Of a stretch of 64,000 nt of DNA, positions 22,645 to 32,359 are shown piece after piece. This stretch comes from Symbiodinium natans (lineage: Eukaryota; Sar; Dinophyceae; Suessiales; Symbiodiniaceae), in the NCBI GenBank assembly GCA_905221605.1, contig CAJNDS010002154.1, forward strand, positions 503,988 to 567,987. Direction: 5' to 3'. Numbering within the stretch: position 1 is the first letter of the stretch; each line of letters starts with the position of its first letter. The notes under the pieces were generated by a model, which was not told the origin of the DNA, ran no database searches, and saw only the letters and a list, made by a program, of their open reading frames with translations. A program made the position numbers and the translations under genes.

Positions 22645-22815
22645 CTGAGCGTGTTCACCTAGCATCCTGCTTTTGGGGACCGAGCGTACTCAAATAGCAC
22701 CCAAGCGAGCGTGTTCAACTAGCATCCTGCTTTGCGGGAGCGAGCGTGCTCAAACTAGCATCCTGCTTTTTTGGGGACCGAGCGTACTCAAAGAGCACCG
22801 AAGCTTTGGGATTCA
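22645..22815. repeat. A/B satellite block 3
   Basis: Alternating monomers as in block 1, with one B copy truncated, ending in GGGATTCAGAACACTGTAGA. Confidence 0.8.
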
Positions 22816-22947
22816 GAACACTGTAGAAGTAAAAACATGTCCCTGAGAGGTTTGTCGTGTGTCCCTCCCTTCGTAGGGTTCACCCCCACTCCCTTCGCGC
22901 TCGTTGGGTGACATCGTAAGCAACTAGCGCCCCGTCTGCGCCCTGAT

Positions 22948-22985
22948 GACCAAATGGCTCGCGCCATGGCGCAAGCTATTTGGTC
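22948..22985. repeat. 38-bp near-palindrome, copy 3
   Basis: GACCAAATGGCTCGCGCC / GGCGCAAGCTATTTGGTC: two mismatched pairs, centre CCATGG intact. Confidence 0.8.
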
Positions 22986-23589
22986 GCAGGGGAAACATCC
23001 ATGGTGCTTTAACACTTAAAACACAAGTTTTCAGGGCTGGTCGCAGGGGCATTTTTGCAACCCTTATGCAGCCACGATTACGTTACCAGCACAGGGATAA
23101 ACATCTTACTGTACTTAAACCACCTCTTTTAGGAGGAACATTTGTTACTGGTCGTGGGGGCATATTCACAACCCGTATAGAGCCACGATTGTGCTAATAG
23201 CACAGGCTTTTAAAATTTTGGCTTTCATCGTAAGCACCTCGCACCCTATTTGCACCCTGATGACCAAATAGCTCGCGCCAGAACTCCGCCCTCTCCCCCA
23301 TACAATGGCAAACTTGCAAGGAGATCTTTGCCACGCGAGGCTCCGAGGCATCACGGTTTTTGCTTCTTTGGTAAACCTTTGCATTTCCCAAATGCCCGGA
23401 AACCAATCCGCGCACGATTTCTCGGTGTTTTCCATGGTCGGCACTTGTGTCTTTGATTGCCAAAAGCAAAAACAAAACGGGGACCGCGCAGGTCCGCACC
23501 CATTATTCACCCAACTCTGCTTGCTCTGCGAAAAGGTTCTAGAACATGTTAAAACACCCCAGGCGCGAGCTATTTGGTCGCTGGCCAAT

Positions 23590-23915
23590 CATAGCACCCA
23601 AGACCTGGGGACCGAGCGGGTTCAACTAGCCTCCTGCTTTGCGGGACGGAGCGTGCTCAAACCGCACCCACGTTTTGCGGGCCGAGCGTGTTCAACTAGC
23701 ATCTTGCTTATTGGGGACCGAGCGTACTCAAACCGCAACCAAGTTTTGGGGACCGAGGGTGTTCAACTAGCATCCTGCTTTTTAGGGACCGAGCTTACTC
23801 CAATAGCACACAAGTTTCGGGGGCCGCGCGTGTTCAAACTAGCATCCTGCATTTTGGGGACCGAGCGTACTCAGATAGCAGCCAAGTTTTGCGGACCGCA
23901 CTTTCAGAACACTGT
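23590..23915. repeat. A/B satellite block 4
   Basis: About nine monomers alternating A and B, the longest run of the window, followed by the CTTTCAGAACACTGTAGAAG segment. Confidence 0.85.
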
Positions 23916-24029
23916 AGAAGTAAAAACACATCCCTTCGAGGTTTTGGCGGGTTTGGTCGAAGTTTGTCGTATGTCTCCTCCCTTGGCGCTCGTAGGGTGA
24001 CGTCATAAGCAACTAGCACCCCTTCTGCG

Positions 24030-24165
24030 TTGGATGCGCGTTTCGGGTCCGCTGTTTCGTGTCCCTAGGGGGGTGCGTTTCAGGTGCGCTGTTCCGTGCG
24101 TTTCGGCGCGTACATGGGGCATTTTGGGACGCGCGCAGGTGCGTTCCAGGTCCGCCACCCAGCGA
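24030..24165. repeat. junction segment before telomere-type block 1
   Basis: Starts at GTTGGATGCGCGTTTCGGGT and ends at CCAGCGAG. The same ~135-bp segment precedes the next two telomere-type blocks (25,733 and 27,411) with over 90 percent agreement by eye, so the junction was copied as part of a larger unit. Confidence 0.85.
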
Positions 24166-24550
24166 GTTCCCTAAAAGCCCTAAACCCTGAAAACCCTCAA
24201 CCCTAAAAACCCTAAACTCTAGAAACCCTTAACCCTAGAACCCCTAACCCTAAAACACCCTAAACCCTCAAAACCTTAACCCCTGAAACCCCTAAAAACC
24301 CTAGACCCGAAACACCCTAAACCCTAGAAACACCCTAAACCCTAAAACCCCTAAACCCTAGAAGGCCTAAACCCTAAAAACAAACCTAAACCTAAAAAAA
24401 ACCCAAACCCTGAAAAGACCCTAAACCCAAAAAAAACCTAAACCCCCAAAACCCTAAACCCTAAAAACCTGAACCCTGAAAACACTAAACCCTAAAAACC
24501 CTAAACCCTAAAAACCTAAACCCTAAACACCCTAAACCCTAAAAACCCTA
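24166..24550. repeat. telomere-type (CCCTAAA)n block 1
   Basis: Degenerate CCCTAAA with frequent CCCTAAAAA and CCTGAAA variants, C-strand on plus. TTTAGGG is the plant-type telomere repeat and is also used by dinoflagellates. The degeneracy and the sequence on both sides show it is internal, not a live chromosome end. Confidence 0.92.
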
Positions 24551-24710
24551 ATCACCAGCACGTCTGAAATGCACCGAGAGTGCGTTAGAATTGTCCCTGG
24601 CAGTGCGCCGAATTTGAACTCCCCACGGGGCTGAAATGCGGACCTGAAAAGGGGCCTGAAATGCGCCCCCCGCTCTGAAACATATAACGCTCCCCCTTCT
24701 GTGCCCTGAT

Positions 24711-24748
24711 GACCAAATAGCTCGCGCCATGGCGCGAGCTATTTGGTC
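24711..24748. repeat. 38-bp perfect palindrome, copy 4
   Basis: GACCAAATAGCTCGCGCC, then its exact reverse complement around a central CCATGG-containing dyad, with no mismatch. As single-stranded DNA or RNA it would form an 18-19-bp hairpin without a real loop. Confidence 0.97.
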
Positions 24749-24924
24749 GCCGGGGAAACATCTATGGCTTTTTAACACGTTAGAGCACGTTTTCAGGGTA
24801 GCGCAGAACCCAAGCGTAATCGTGGCCCTATAGCTTGCCTGCATTTTCGAACGGTTCCAACAGCCCCTGCTGGTAACGTAATCGGGCCCCAGAACCCGCC
24901 TGCACTGAAAAACGGTTATATTCA

Positions 24925-25435
24925 CCTCCAGGGCCCTGACCCTACGAGCACGAAGGCACATGCGACAAACCTCTAGGGACCTCACCAAACCCTAGCACGA
25001 AGGGAGGGGACATACGACAAATCTCTGAAGGATATGTTTGCAACTTCTACGGATTCTACGTTGTTCTGAAAGTGCAAACGTTAGGAACAACAACATAGGT
25101 TGTTTTTTGCTCTTGTACACCCTATGGAGCCGCGATTACGTTACCAGCACACAAGCGATAAACATCTCTATTTACTTTAACCACCTTCATTCATGGGGCT
25201 GCGAAACCTTTTCGCAGAGCAAGAAGAGTTAGGTAAAAAAAACCTGCTTGCTCTGCGAAAAGGTTCTATGCAAGCGCAAGAACATCCTATGTTGTTCCTA
25301 ATGTTTGCACTTTCAGAACACTCACAGTAAGACATATCCCTTAAAGGTTTATCGTATGTCCCTCCCTTCGTGCTCGTAAGGTTTGGTGAAGGCCCTAGGA
25401 GCTTGTCGCATGTCCCCTCCCTTCGTCCCGGAGGT
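24925..25435. repeat. nested inverted-repeat element 2 (~0.5 kb)
   Basis: The inner hairpin has perfect 19-bp arms at 25,205-25,223 and 25,247-25,265 (CTTGCTCTGCGAAAAGGTT on the right) around a 23-nt spacer. Outside it, TGCAAACGTTAGGAACAAC pairs with GTTGTTCCTAATGTTTGCA. The outermost segment, about 24,941-25,030, pairs with 25,325-25,430 (the GTCGTATGTCCCTCCCTTCG side). The whole is a large imperfect palindrome with nothing coding in it. Confidence 0.85.
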
Positions 25436-25449
25436 TAGGCCTGACGTTC

Positions 25450-25615
25450 TGCGGACCGAGCGTGTTCAAGTAGCATCCTGCTTCTTGGGGACCGAGCGTA
25501 CTCAAACCGCAACCAAGTTTTGGGGACCGAGCGTGTTCAAACTAGCATCCTGCATTTTGGGGACTGAGAGTACTCAGATAGCACCCAAGCTTTGGGGACC
25601 GCACTTTCAGAACAC
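25450..25615. repeat. A/B satellite block 5
   Basis: Four alternating monomers, then the CAGAACACTGTAGAAGT segment. Confidence 0.8.
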
Positions 25616-25870
25616 TGTAGAAGTAAAAACACATCCCTGCGAGGGGTTTGGCGGGTTTGGTCGAAGTTTGTCGTATGTCTCCTCCCCTCGCGCTCGTAGG
25701 GTGACGTCGTAAGCAACTAGCACCCCTGCTGCGTTGGATGCGCGTTTCGGGTCCGCTGTTTCGTGTCCGGGGGGGTGCGTTTCAGGTGCGCTGTTCCGTG
25801 CGTTTCGGCAGGTACATGGGGCATTTTGGGACGCGCGCAGGTGCGTTCCAGGTCCGCCACCCAGCGAGTC

Positions 25871-26235
25871 CCCTAAAAGCCCTAAACCCTAAAAACCCTC
25901 AACCCTAAAAACCCTAAACTCTAGAAACCCTTAACCCTAAAACCCCTAAACCCTAAAACCCTAAACCCTCAAAACCCTCAACCCTGAAAAGCCCTAAAAA
26001 CGCTAGACCCGAAACACCCTAAACCCTAGAAACACCCTAAACCCTAAAAAAAACCTAAACCCTAGAAGCCCTAAACCCTAAAACAAACCTAAACCCTAAA
26101 AAAAACAAACCCTAAAAAGACCCTAAACCCTAAAAAACCTAAACCCGAAAAACCCTAAACCCTCAAAACCCGAACCCCAAAAACACTGAACCCTAAAAAC
26201 CAAAACCATAAAAACTCTAAACCCTAAAAACCCTA
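25871..26235. repeat. telomere-type (CCCTAAA)n block 2
   Basis: Same orientation as block 1. It shares specific variants with block 1 (for example AAACTCTAGAAACCCTTAACC near its start), showing that it was duplicated together with block 1 rather than added by telomerase independently. Confidence 0.92.
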
Positions 26236-26609
26236 ATCACCAGCACGTCTGAAATGCACCGAGAGTGCGTTAGAATTGTCCCTGGCAGTGCGCCGAATTT
26301 GAACTCCCCACGGGACTGAAACGCGGACCTGAAAAGGGGCCTGAAATGCGCCCCCCGCTCTGAAACATATAACTCTCCCCCTTCTGTGCCTTGATGACCA
26401 AATAGCTCGCGCCAATTTGGTCGCCGGGGAAACATCTATGGTGTTTTAACACGTTAGAGCACGTTTTCAAGGGAGCGCAGAACCCAAAAGCTTGTGTTGG
26501 TGGCGCATTCGTGGCCCTGTAGCCCTGCATTTTCGAACGGCTCCAACAGCCCGTGCTGGTAACGTAATCGGGCCCCAGAACCCGCCTGCACTTAAAAACG
26601 GTTATATTA

Positions 26610-27070
26610 GCCTCTAGGGCCCTCATCACACCCTGGCCCTAGCACGCAGGGAGGGGACATATTACAAATCTCTGAAGGATATGTTTTTACTTCTACGGTG
26701 TTCTGAAAGTGCAAACGTTAGGAACAACACAGGTTGTTTCTTTGCTTTTGTACACCCTATGGAGCCGCGATTACGTTACCAGCACACAAGGGATAAACAT
26801 CTCTATTTACTTCAACCACCTTCATTCAGGGGCTGTCAAAACCTTTCCGCAGAGCAAGAAGAGTTGGGTAAAAAAACGTGCTTGCTCTGCGAAAAGGTTC
26901 TATACAAGCGCAAAAACATCCTATGTTGTTCCTAATGTTTGCATCCTTTAGAGGTTTGTCGTATGTCCCCTCCCTTCGTGCTCGTAAGGTTTGGTGAGGG
27001 CCCTAGAAGCTTGTCGCATGTCCCCTCCCTTCGTGCTCGTAGGGTGAGGGCCCCTAGAGGTTAGGCCTGA
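26610..27070. repeat. nested inverted-repeat element 3
   Basis: Same arms as element 2. The right arm lacks the CAGAACACTGTAGAAGT segment, while the GTTTGTCGTATGTCCCCTCC and GCTTGTCGCATGTCCCCTCC segments remain and pair with the left arm. Confidence 0.8.
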
Positions 27071-27544
27071 AAGCCCTAGAACCATAACATGCTCGAAGGG
27101 CCCAGCGTGCGAGGCTTGAAGGTTTCAGAGAGGCATGTTAGTTGGTCCTTTGTGTGCGAAAAGACTGAGCATGTTCAACTAGCGAGCGTGCTCAACTGGC
27201 ATCCTGCTTTTTGGGGACCGGGCGTACTCAGATGACACCCCCAAGTTTTGGGGACCGCACTTTCAGAACACTTTAGAAGTAAAACATATCCCTTCGAGGT
27301 TTGTCGTATGTCCCCTCACTTTGTGCTCGTAGGGTTTGGTCGAAGTTTGTCGTATGTCTCCTCCCCTCGCGCTCGTAGGGTGACATCGTAAGCAACTAGC
27401 ACCCCTGCTGCGTTGGATGCGCGTTTCGGGTCCGCTGTTTCTTGTCCGGGGGGGGTGCGTTTCAGGTGCGCTGTTCCGTGCGTTTCGGCACGTACATGGG
27501 GCATTTTGGGACGCGCGCAGGTGCGTTCCAGGTCCGCCACCCAG

Positions 27545-28028
27545 CGAGACCCTAAAAACCCTAAACCCTGAAAACCCTCAACCCTAAAAACCCTAAACTC
27601 TAGAAACCCTTAACCCTAAAACCCCTAAACCCTAAAACCCTAAAACCCTAAACCCTGAAAACCCAAAAAGCCCTAAACCCGAAAAACCCTAAACCCCAAA
27701 AAGCCCTCAACCTGAAAACCCTAAACCCTAGAAACCCTAAACCCTAAAAAACCTAACCCGTAAAAATGACCCTAAACCCTACAGAAACTAAACACGGAAA
27801 GCCTTAAACCCTAAAAAAGCCCTAAACCCCAAAAAACCCTAAACCCTAGAAACCCTAAACCCTAAAAAAGCCTAACCCTAAAAAAACCTAAACCCTAAAA
27901 AACCTAAACCCGAAAAACCCTAAACCCTAAAAACCTAAATCAAACCCCAAACCCTAAAACCCCTAAACCCTAACAACCTAAACCCTAAAAGCCCTAAACC
28001 CTAAAATCCCTAAACCCTAAAAACCCTA
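27545..28028. repeat. telomere-type (CCCTAAA)n block 3
   Basis: The longest of the three CCCTAAA blocks, again opening with the AAACTCTAGAAACCCTTAACC variant. Same orientation. Confidence 0.92.
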
Positions 28029-28188
28029 ATCACCAGCACGTCTGAAATGCACTGGGAGTGCGTCAGAAGTGTTCCTGGCAGTGCGCCGAATTTGAACTCC
28101 CCCCGCGGCTGAAATCCGGACCTGAGAAGGGGCCTGAAATGCGCCCCCCGCTCTGAAACATATAACGCTCCCCCTTCTGTGCCCTGAT

Positions 28189-28226
28189 GACCAAATAGCT
28201 CGCGCCATGGCGCGAGCTATTTGGTC
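28189..28226. repeat. 38-bp perfect palindrome, copy 5
   Basis: Identical to the copy at 24,711-24,748. Confidence 0.97.
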
Positions 28227-28419
28227 GCCGGGGAAACATCTATGGTGTTTTAACACGCTAGAGCACGTTTTCAAGGGTAGCGCAGAACCCAAAAGCTTGT
28301 GCTGGTGGCGTAATCGTGGCTCTGTAGCTCGCCTGCATTTTCGAACGGCTCCAACAGCCCGTGCTGGTAACGTAATCGTGGCCCCAGAACCAGCCTGCAC
28401 TTCAAACGGCTAAAACCTC

Positions 28420-28880
28420 TAGGGCCCTCACTCTACGCCCTCACTCTACGAGCACGAAGGCACATGCGACAAACTTCTAGGGCCCTCACCAAACCCTAGC
28501 ACGAAGGGAGGGGACATACGACAAATCTCTGAAGGACATGTTTTACTTCTATGGTGTTCTGAAAGTGCAAACGTTAGGAAAAACAAAGGTTGGTTTTTTT
28601 TGCTCTTGTACACCCTATGGAGCCGAGATTACGTTGCCAGCACGCAAGGGATAAACATCTCTATTTACTTAACCACCTTAACCTTGTCGCAGAGCACAAA
28701 AAGTTGTGTACAAACCCTGCTTCCTCTGCTAAAAGGTTCTATAGAAGCGCAAAAACATCCTATTTTTCCTAACGTTCTCACTTTCAGAACACTGTAGAAG
28801 TAAAAACATATCCCTTAAAGGTTTGTCGGATGTCCCCTCCCTCCGTGCTCGTAAGGGTTGGTAGGTTTGGACTGAAAGCC
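28420..28880. repeat. nested inverted-repeat element 4
   Basis: Left arm ...GACATACGACAAATCTCTGA / TTCTGAAAGTGCAAACG; right arm CACTTTCAGAACACTGTAGA / GGTTTGTCGGATGTCCCCTC. The inner GCAGAG/CTCTGC hairpin is degraded here. Confidence 0.75.
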
Positions 28881-28974
28881 CTAAAGCGATAATGCGCTTG
28901 AAGGGCCCCGCGTGCCAGGTTTCAAGGTTTCAGAAAGGAATGTTGGTTGCTCCTTTTGTGTGCGAAAAGACTGA

Positions 28975-29215
28975 GTATGTTCAACTAGCGAACGTGTTCA
29001 ACTAGCATCCTGCTTTGCGGGACCGAGCGTACTCAAACAGCACCCAAGTTCTGGGGACCGAGCGTGTTCAACTGGCATCCTGCTTTTTGGGGATCGAGCG
29101 TACTTGCATAGCGCCCAAGCCCCGGGGACCGAGCGTGTCCAACCAGCATCCTGCCCGGGGACGGAGCGTACTCAAATAGCACCCAAGGTTTGGGGATCGC
29201 ACTTTCAGAACACTG
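28975..29215. repeat. A/B satellite block 6
   Basis: Six alternating monomers with point changes (for example CAAGCCCCGGGGACCG), followed by the CAGAACACTGTAGAAGT segment. Confidence 0.8.
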
Positions 29216-29371
29216 TAGAAGTAAAAACATATCCCTTCGAGGTTTGTCGATGTTCCCTCCCTTTGTGCTCGTAGGGTTTGGTCGAAGATTGTCGTGAGTG
29301 CCCCCCCTTCGCACCCGCAGGGTGACATCATGTGACGTCGTAAGAAACTGGTACCCCTTCTGCGCCCTGAT

Positions 29372-29409
29372 GACCAAATAGCTCGCACCATGGTGCGAGC
29401 TATTTGGTC
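29372..29409. repeat. 38-bp perfect palindrome, copy 6, with paired change
   Basis: GACCAAATAGCTCGCACC and its exact reverse complement. Compared with copies 4 and 5, one G-to-A change on the left is matched by a C-to-T change on the right, so pairing is fully kept. Confidence 0.97.
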
Positions 29410-29589
29410 GCAAGGGAAACATCCATGGTGTTTAACACGTCAAATCACATGTTCAGGCCTAGTGTTCTGCGCCCAAAAGCTTGTGCTGGTAGCGTACTTT
29501 AGAACGGTTCCAAAAGCCCGTGCTGGTAACGTAATCGTGGCCCCATAACCCGCCTGCACCTTAAAACGGTGATTATATTAACCTTTGGG

Positions 29590-30020
29590 GCTACGGGCAC
29601 GAAGGGACATGCGACAAACTTCTAGGACCCTCAGTAAACCCTGGCACGAAAGGAGGGACATACGACAAACCTCTAATCTAAGGGATATGTTTTACTGCTA
29701 CAGGGTTCTGAAAGTGCGAACATTAAGAGAAACATAAGAGGTTGTTTTGCACTCGTACACCCTATGGATCCGCGATTACGTTACCAGCAAACAAGGAATA
29801 AACATCTTTGTTACTTAAGCCACATTTTTGAGGGGCTGAGAAACCTTTTCGCAAAGCAAGAAGTTGGGTACAAACCCTGCTTCCTCTGCGAAAAGGTTCT
29901 GTAGAAGCGCAAAACATCCGATCATTTTTCCTAACGTTCTCACTTTCAGAATACTGTAGAAGTAAAAACATATCCCTTAGAGGTTTGTCAGGTGTCCCCT
30001 CCCTTCGTGCTCGTAGGGGC
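29590..30020. repeat. nested inverted-repeat element 5
   Basis: Left arm ...GGACATACGACAAACCTCTA...TTCTGAAAGTGCGAAC; right arm GTTCTCACTTTCAGAATACT...AGAGGTTTGTCAGGTGTCCC. The central GCAAAGCAAG/CTCTGCGAAAAGG hairpin is partly decayed. Confidence 0.75.
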
Positions 30021-30029
30021 GCTTGAAGG

Positions 30030-30250
30030 GGCATCCCGCCAATGGGGACCGAGCGTACTCAAATAGCACCCAAGTCTTGGGGACCGAGCGTGTTCAACTA
30101 GCATCCTGCTTTTTGGGGGCCGAGCGTACTCAAATAGCACCCAAGTTTGGGGGACCGAGCGTGTTCAACTGGCATGCTGCTTCTTGGGGGCCCAGCGTAC
30201 TCAAAGAACACCCAAGCTTTGGGATTCAGAACACTGTAGAAGTAAACACA
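30030..30250. repeat. A/B satellite block 7
   Basis: Five to six alternating monomers, ending in GGGATTCAGAACACTGTAGA. Confidence 0.8.
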
Positions 30251-30299
30251 TGTCCCTTAAAAGTTTGTCGTATGTCCCTCCCGTTGTGCTCGTGGGGTT

Positions 30300-30640
30300 G
30301 GGCTTGGTCTTTTTTCCCCCTGTTTTGGGTCCCTTTTGCACCCGTTCCACATATAGGGTCTTTTTTGCCCCCTGTTTTGGGGTTTTGGGACCCGTTCCAC
30401 ATATGGGGCCTTTTTTGCCCCCTGTTTTGGGGTTTTGGGACCCTGTTGCAGCCGTTCCACCTATTGGGTCCCTTTTGCACCCCTTCCACATATAGGGTCC
30501 TTTTTGTCCCTGTTTTGGGTCCTTTTTGCACCTGTTCTACACATAGGGTCCCTTTTTGCACCCGTTCCACTTACAGGGTCTGTTTCTGCCCCCGTTTTGG
30601 TCCACCCGTTCCACGCGTATGGTTGCTTTCCTACTTTTTC
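30300..30640. repeat. minisatellite with CCGTTCCACATATAGGGTC units
   Basis: About seven imperfect ~45-65-bp units built from TTTTTTGCCCCCTGTTTTGGG and ACCCGTTCCACATATAGGG pieces. Frames through it translate as Phe/Pro/Gly-rich repeats and are not genes. Confidence 0.85.
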
Positions 30641-30649
30641 TCCCACTCT

Positions 30650-31560
30650 GGGTCTCGGGCGGGGGGGGCGCAGCCCCCTCCCATTTGCAAACGCAATGAT
30701 CGCAGGATGGGTTGCGGAAAGATTAATCGCGGGGGGGGTTTGGGGGGTTGCAGCACCCCCCAGCTGCAAACACCATGATCGCATGATGGGTTAATGAAAG
30801 ACTCACATGCTGCGAAGCAAGCTTGCAAGGCCTCAAAAAAGCGGGGGGGTTGGGGGGGCCCATTTGCAAACACAATGAGCGCACGCTAATGCTCGAAAAA
30901 TAGAGAAAGATTCAATGATTTGAAAGCGGCTCTAAACAAACGGAGGGATTCATGCACTTCCAGGCAAGTTGGCACAGCCTCAAAAAAGCGGGGGTGGGGG
31001 GGGTCCATGTGCAAACACCATGATCGCATGATGGGTTTTAAAAAGACTCACATGCTGCGAAACAGGCTTGCAGAGCCTTAAAAAAGCGGGCGGGTTGGGG
31101 GGGACGCAGCCCCCCCTGCTTTGCAAGCACAATGATCGCAGGATGGGCTGCGAAAGATTAATCGCGGGGGGGTTGGTGGGCGCAGCCCCCCCATTTGCAA
31201 ACACCATGATCGCATGATGGGTTTTTAAAAAACTCACATGCTGCGAAGCAAGCTTGCAAGGCCTTAAAAAAGCGGGGGGGTTGGGGGGGGGGGGGGGCGC
31301 AGCCCCCTCCCCCTTTGCAAACACAATGAGCGCACGCTAATGGTAAAAACATAGAGAAAGATTCAAAAGCGGGGGGGTTGGGGGGGGCAGCCCCCCCCTT
31401 TTGCAAACGCAATGAGCGCGCGCTAGTGGTAAAAACATAGAGAAATAAGATTCAATGATTTGAAGCCAGCTTGCACGGCTAAAGAAAACCCGGGGATTCA
31501 TGCATTCTTCCAGGCCAGCTTGCGCGGCCTCAAAAAAGCGGGGGGGTGGGGGGGGCGCGG
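30650..31560. repeat. G-rich minisatellite with GGGGGCGCAGCCCCC hairpins
   Basis: About seven units of 110-140 bp. Each has a poly-G stretch (AAAAAAGCGGGGGGGTTGGGGG), often a short GGGGGCGCAGCCCCC inverted repeat, then TTTGCAAACACCATGATCGC, ATGATGGGTT, and CATGCTGCGAAGCAAGCTTG. The G-runs could form quadruplexes. Confidence 0.88.
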
Positions 31561-31569
31561 GGCCCCCCT

Positions 31570-32190
31570 GAACAAAACCCTTCCCTGCCCTGTCGCTGGG
31601 TCTCCGTGCCGTCTGTCGTGGTCCTTTTTCCTCCCATCCATGGGTCTTGTTTGTCTCCGTTCTGCAGGCTTTTTCTTTGGTTTCTACTCCCTGCCCTTGC
31701 CTTCCCGGTTCCGTTCCCCGGGCCCTCCCTGAAGAAAAACCCTTACCCCCCCTCCGCAGGGTCTTTCTCCCCCCCGTTGCAGGGTCTCCGTGCCATCTGT
31801 TGTGGTTCTTGGCGGGAAAAACTCGCACATGCCGAATTCAAACCCAGCCCAAAAAAAACCCTCCCCCGGCCCTCCACAGGTCTTTCTCGCCCTTGTTGCG
31901 GGGTCTCCGTGCCGTCTGTTGTGGGTCTTTTTTGCCCCTGTTGTCGGGTTTTCGGGCCAGCTGCCTGGCCACCCCGTCCCCCGTTCCACCCCTCTGCCCC
32001 ACCTCAATAATACCCTCCCCCCCCATCCGCAAGGTCTTTCTCGCCCCCTGTTGCAGGGTCTCCGTGCCGTCTGTTGCGGGTCTTTTTTGCCCCCGTTGTC
32101 GAATCTTCGCCCTCGTCGCGGGCCCCCTTTCCGCCCTTTGCACTGTGGGTCTTTTTTGCCCCTTTGCCTGGGGGATGGAGGCCCGGGCTT
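31570..32190. repeat. CCCTGTTGCAGGGTCTCCGTG minisatellite
   Basis: Repeats of TCTCCGTGCCGTCTGTTGTGG and TCTTTTTTGCCCCTGTTG in variable order, about eight units. The long Pro/Gly-rich frames on both strands come from this repeat. Confidence 0.82.
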
Positions 32191-32359
32191 TTTTTGGCAG
32201 TGCAGGAGGCTGAGGGGGGGGAAAAACCCGTACATGCGGAATAAAAACCCAGCCCCGTGGGGTTTGGTGAGGGCCCCAGAAGGTTGTCGCACACCCCCTC
32301 CTTTCGCGCCCATGGGTCCATGGGTTGACATCGTAAGCAACTAGCACCCAATCTGCACC

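Larger units (their letters stand above)
20520..24020. repeat. ~2.05-kb tandem duplication of satellite mosaic
   Basis: CCCAGCGTGCGAGGTTTGAA at about 20,530 recurs at about 22,578, and the order of the following blocks is the same in both: two-monomer satellite, TGACCAAATAGC palindrome, TTTGTTACTGGTCG segment, half-palindrome, and GCTTGCTCTGCGAAAAG. Between the two copies lies one nested inverted repeat (22.1-22.57 kb). The units have diverged by small indels. Confidence 0.75.
24551..26235. repeat. ~1.7-kb higher-order repeat unit 1
   Basis: The unit runs from ATCACCAGCACGTCTGAAAT to the end of telomere-type block 2. In order it holds a ~160-bp conserved leader, the perfect 38-bp palindrome, a nested inverted repeat, an A/B satellite block, the GTTGGATGCGC junction and the CCCTAAA array. 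The next unit starts 1,685 bp later with the same leader. Confidence 0.85.
26236..28028. repeat. ~1.8-kb higher-order repeat unit 2
   Basis: Same block order as unit 1. The palindrome in this unit (26,396-26,422) has lost most of its right arm, the A/B satellite is shortened (27,170-27,265), and the telomere-type block is longer (27,545-28,028). Confidence 0.85.
28029..30020. repeat. higher-order repeat unit 3, incomplete
   Basis: Leader, perfect palindrome (28,189-28,226), inverted-repeat element 4 and an A/B block follow as in units 1 and 2. Instead of the GTTGGATGCGC junction and a telomere-type block, a second palindrome (29,372) and a fifth inverted repeat follow. Confidence 0.75.
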
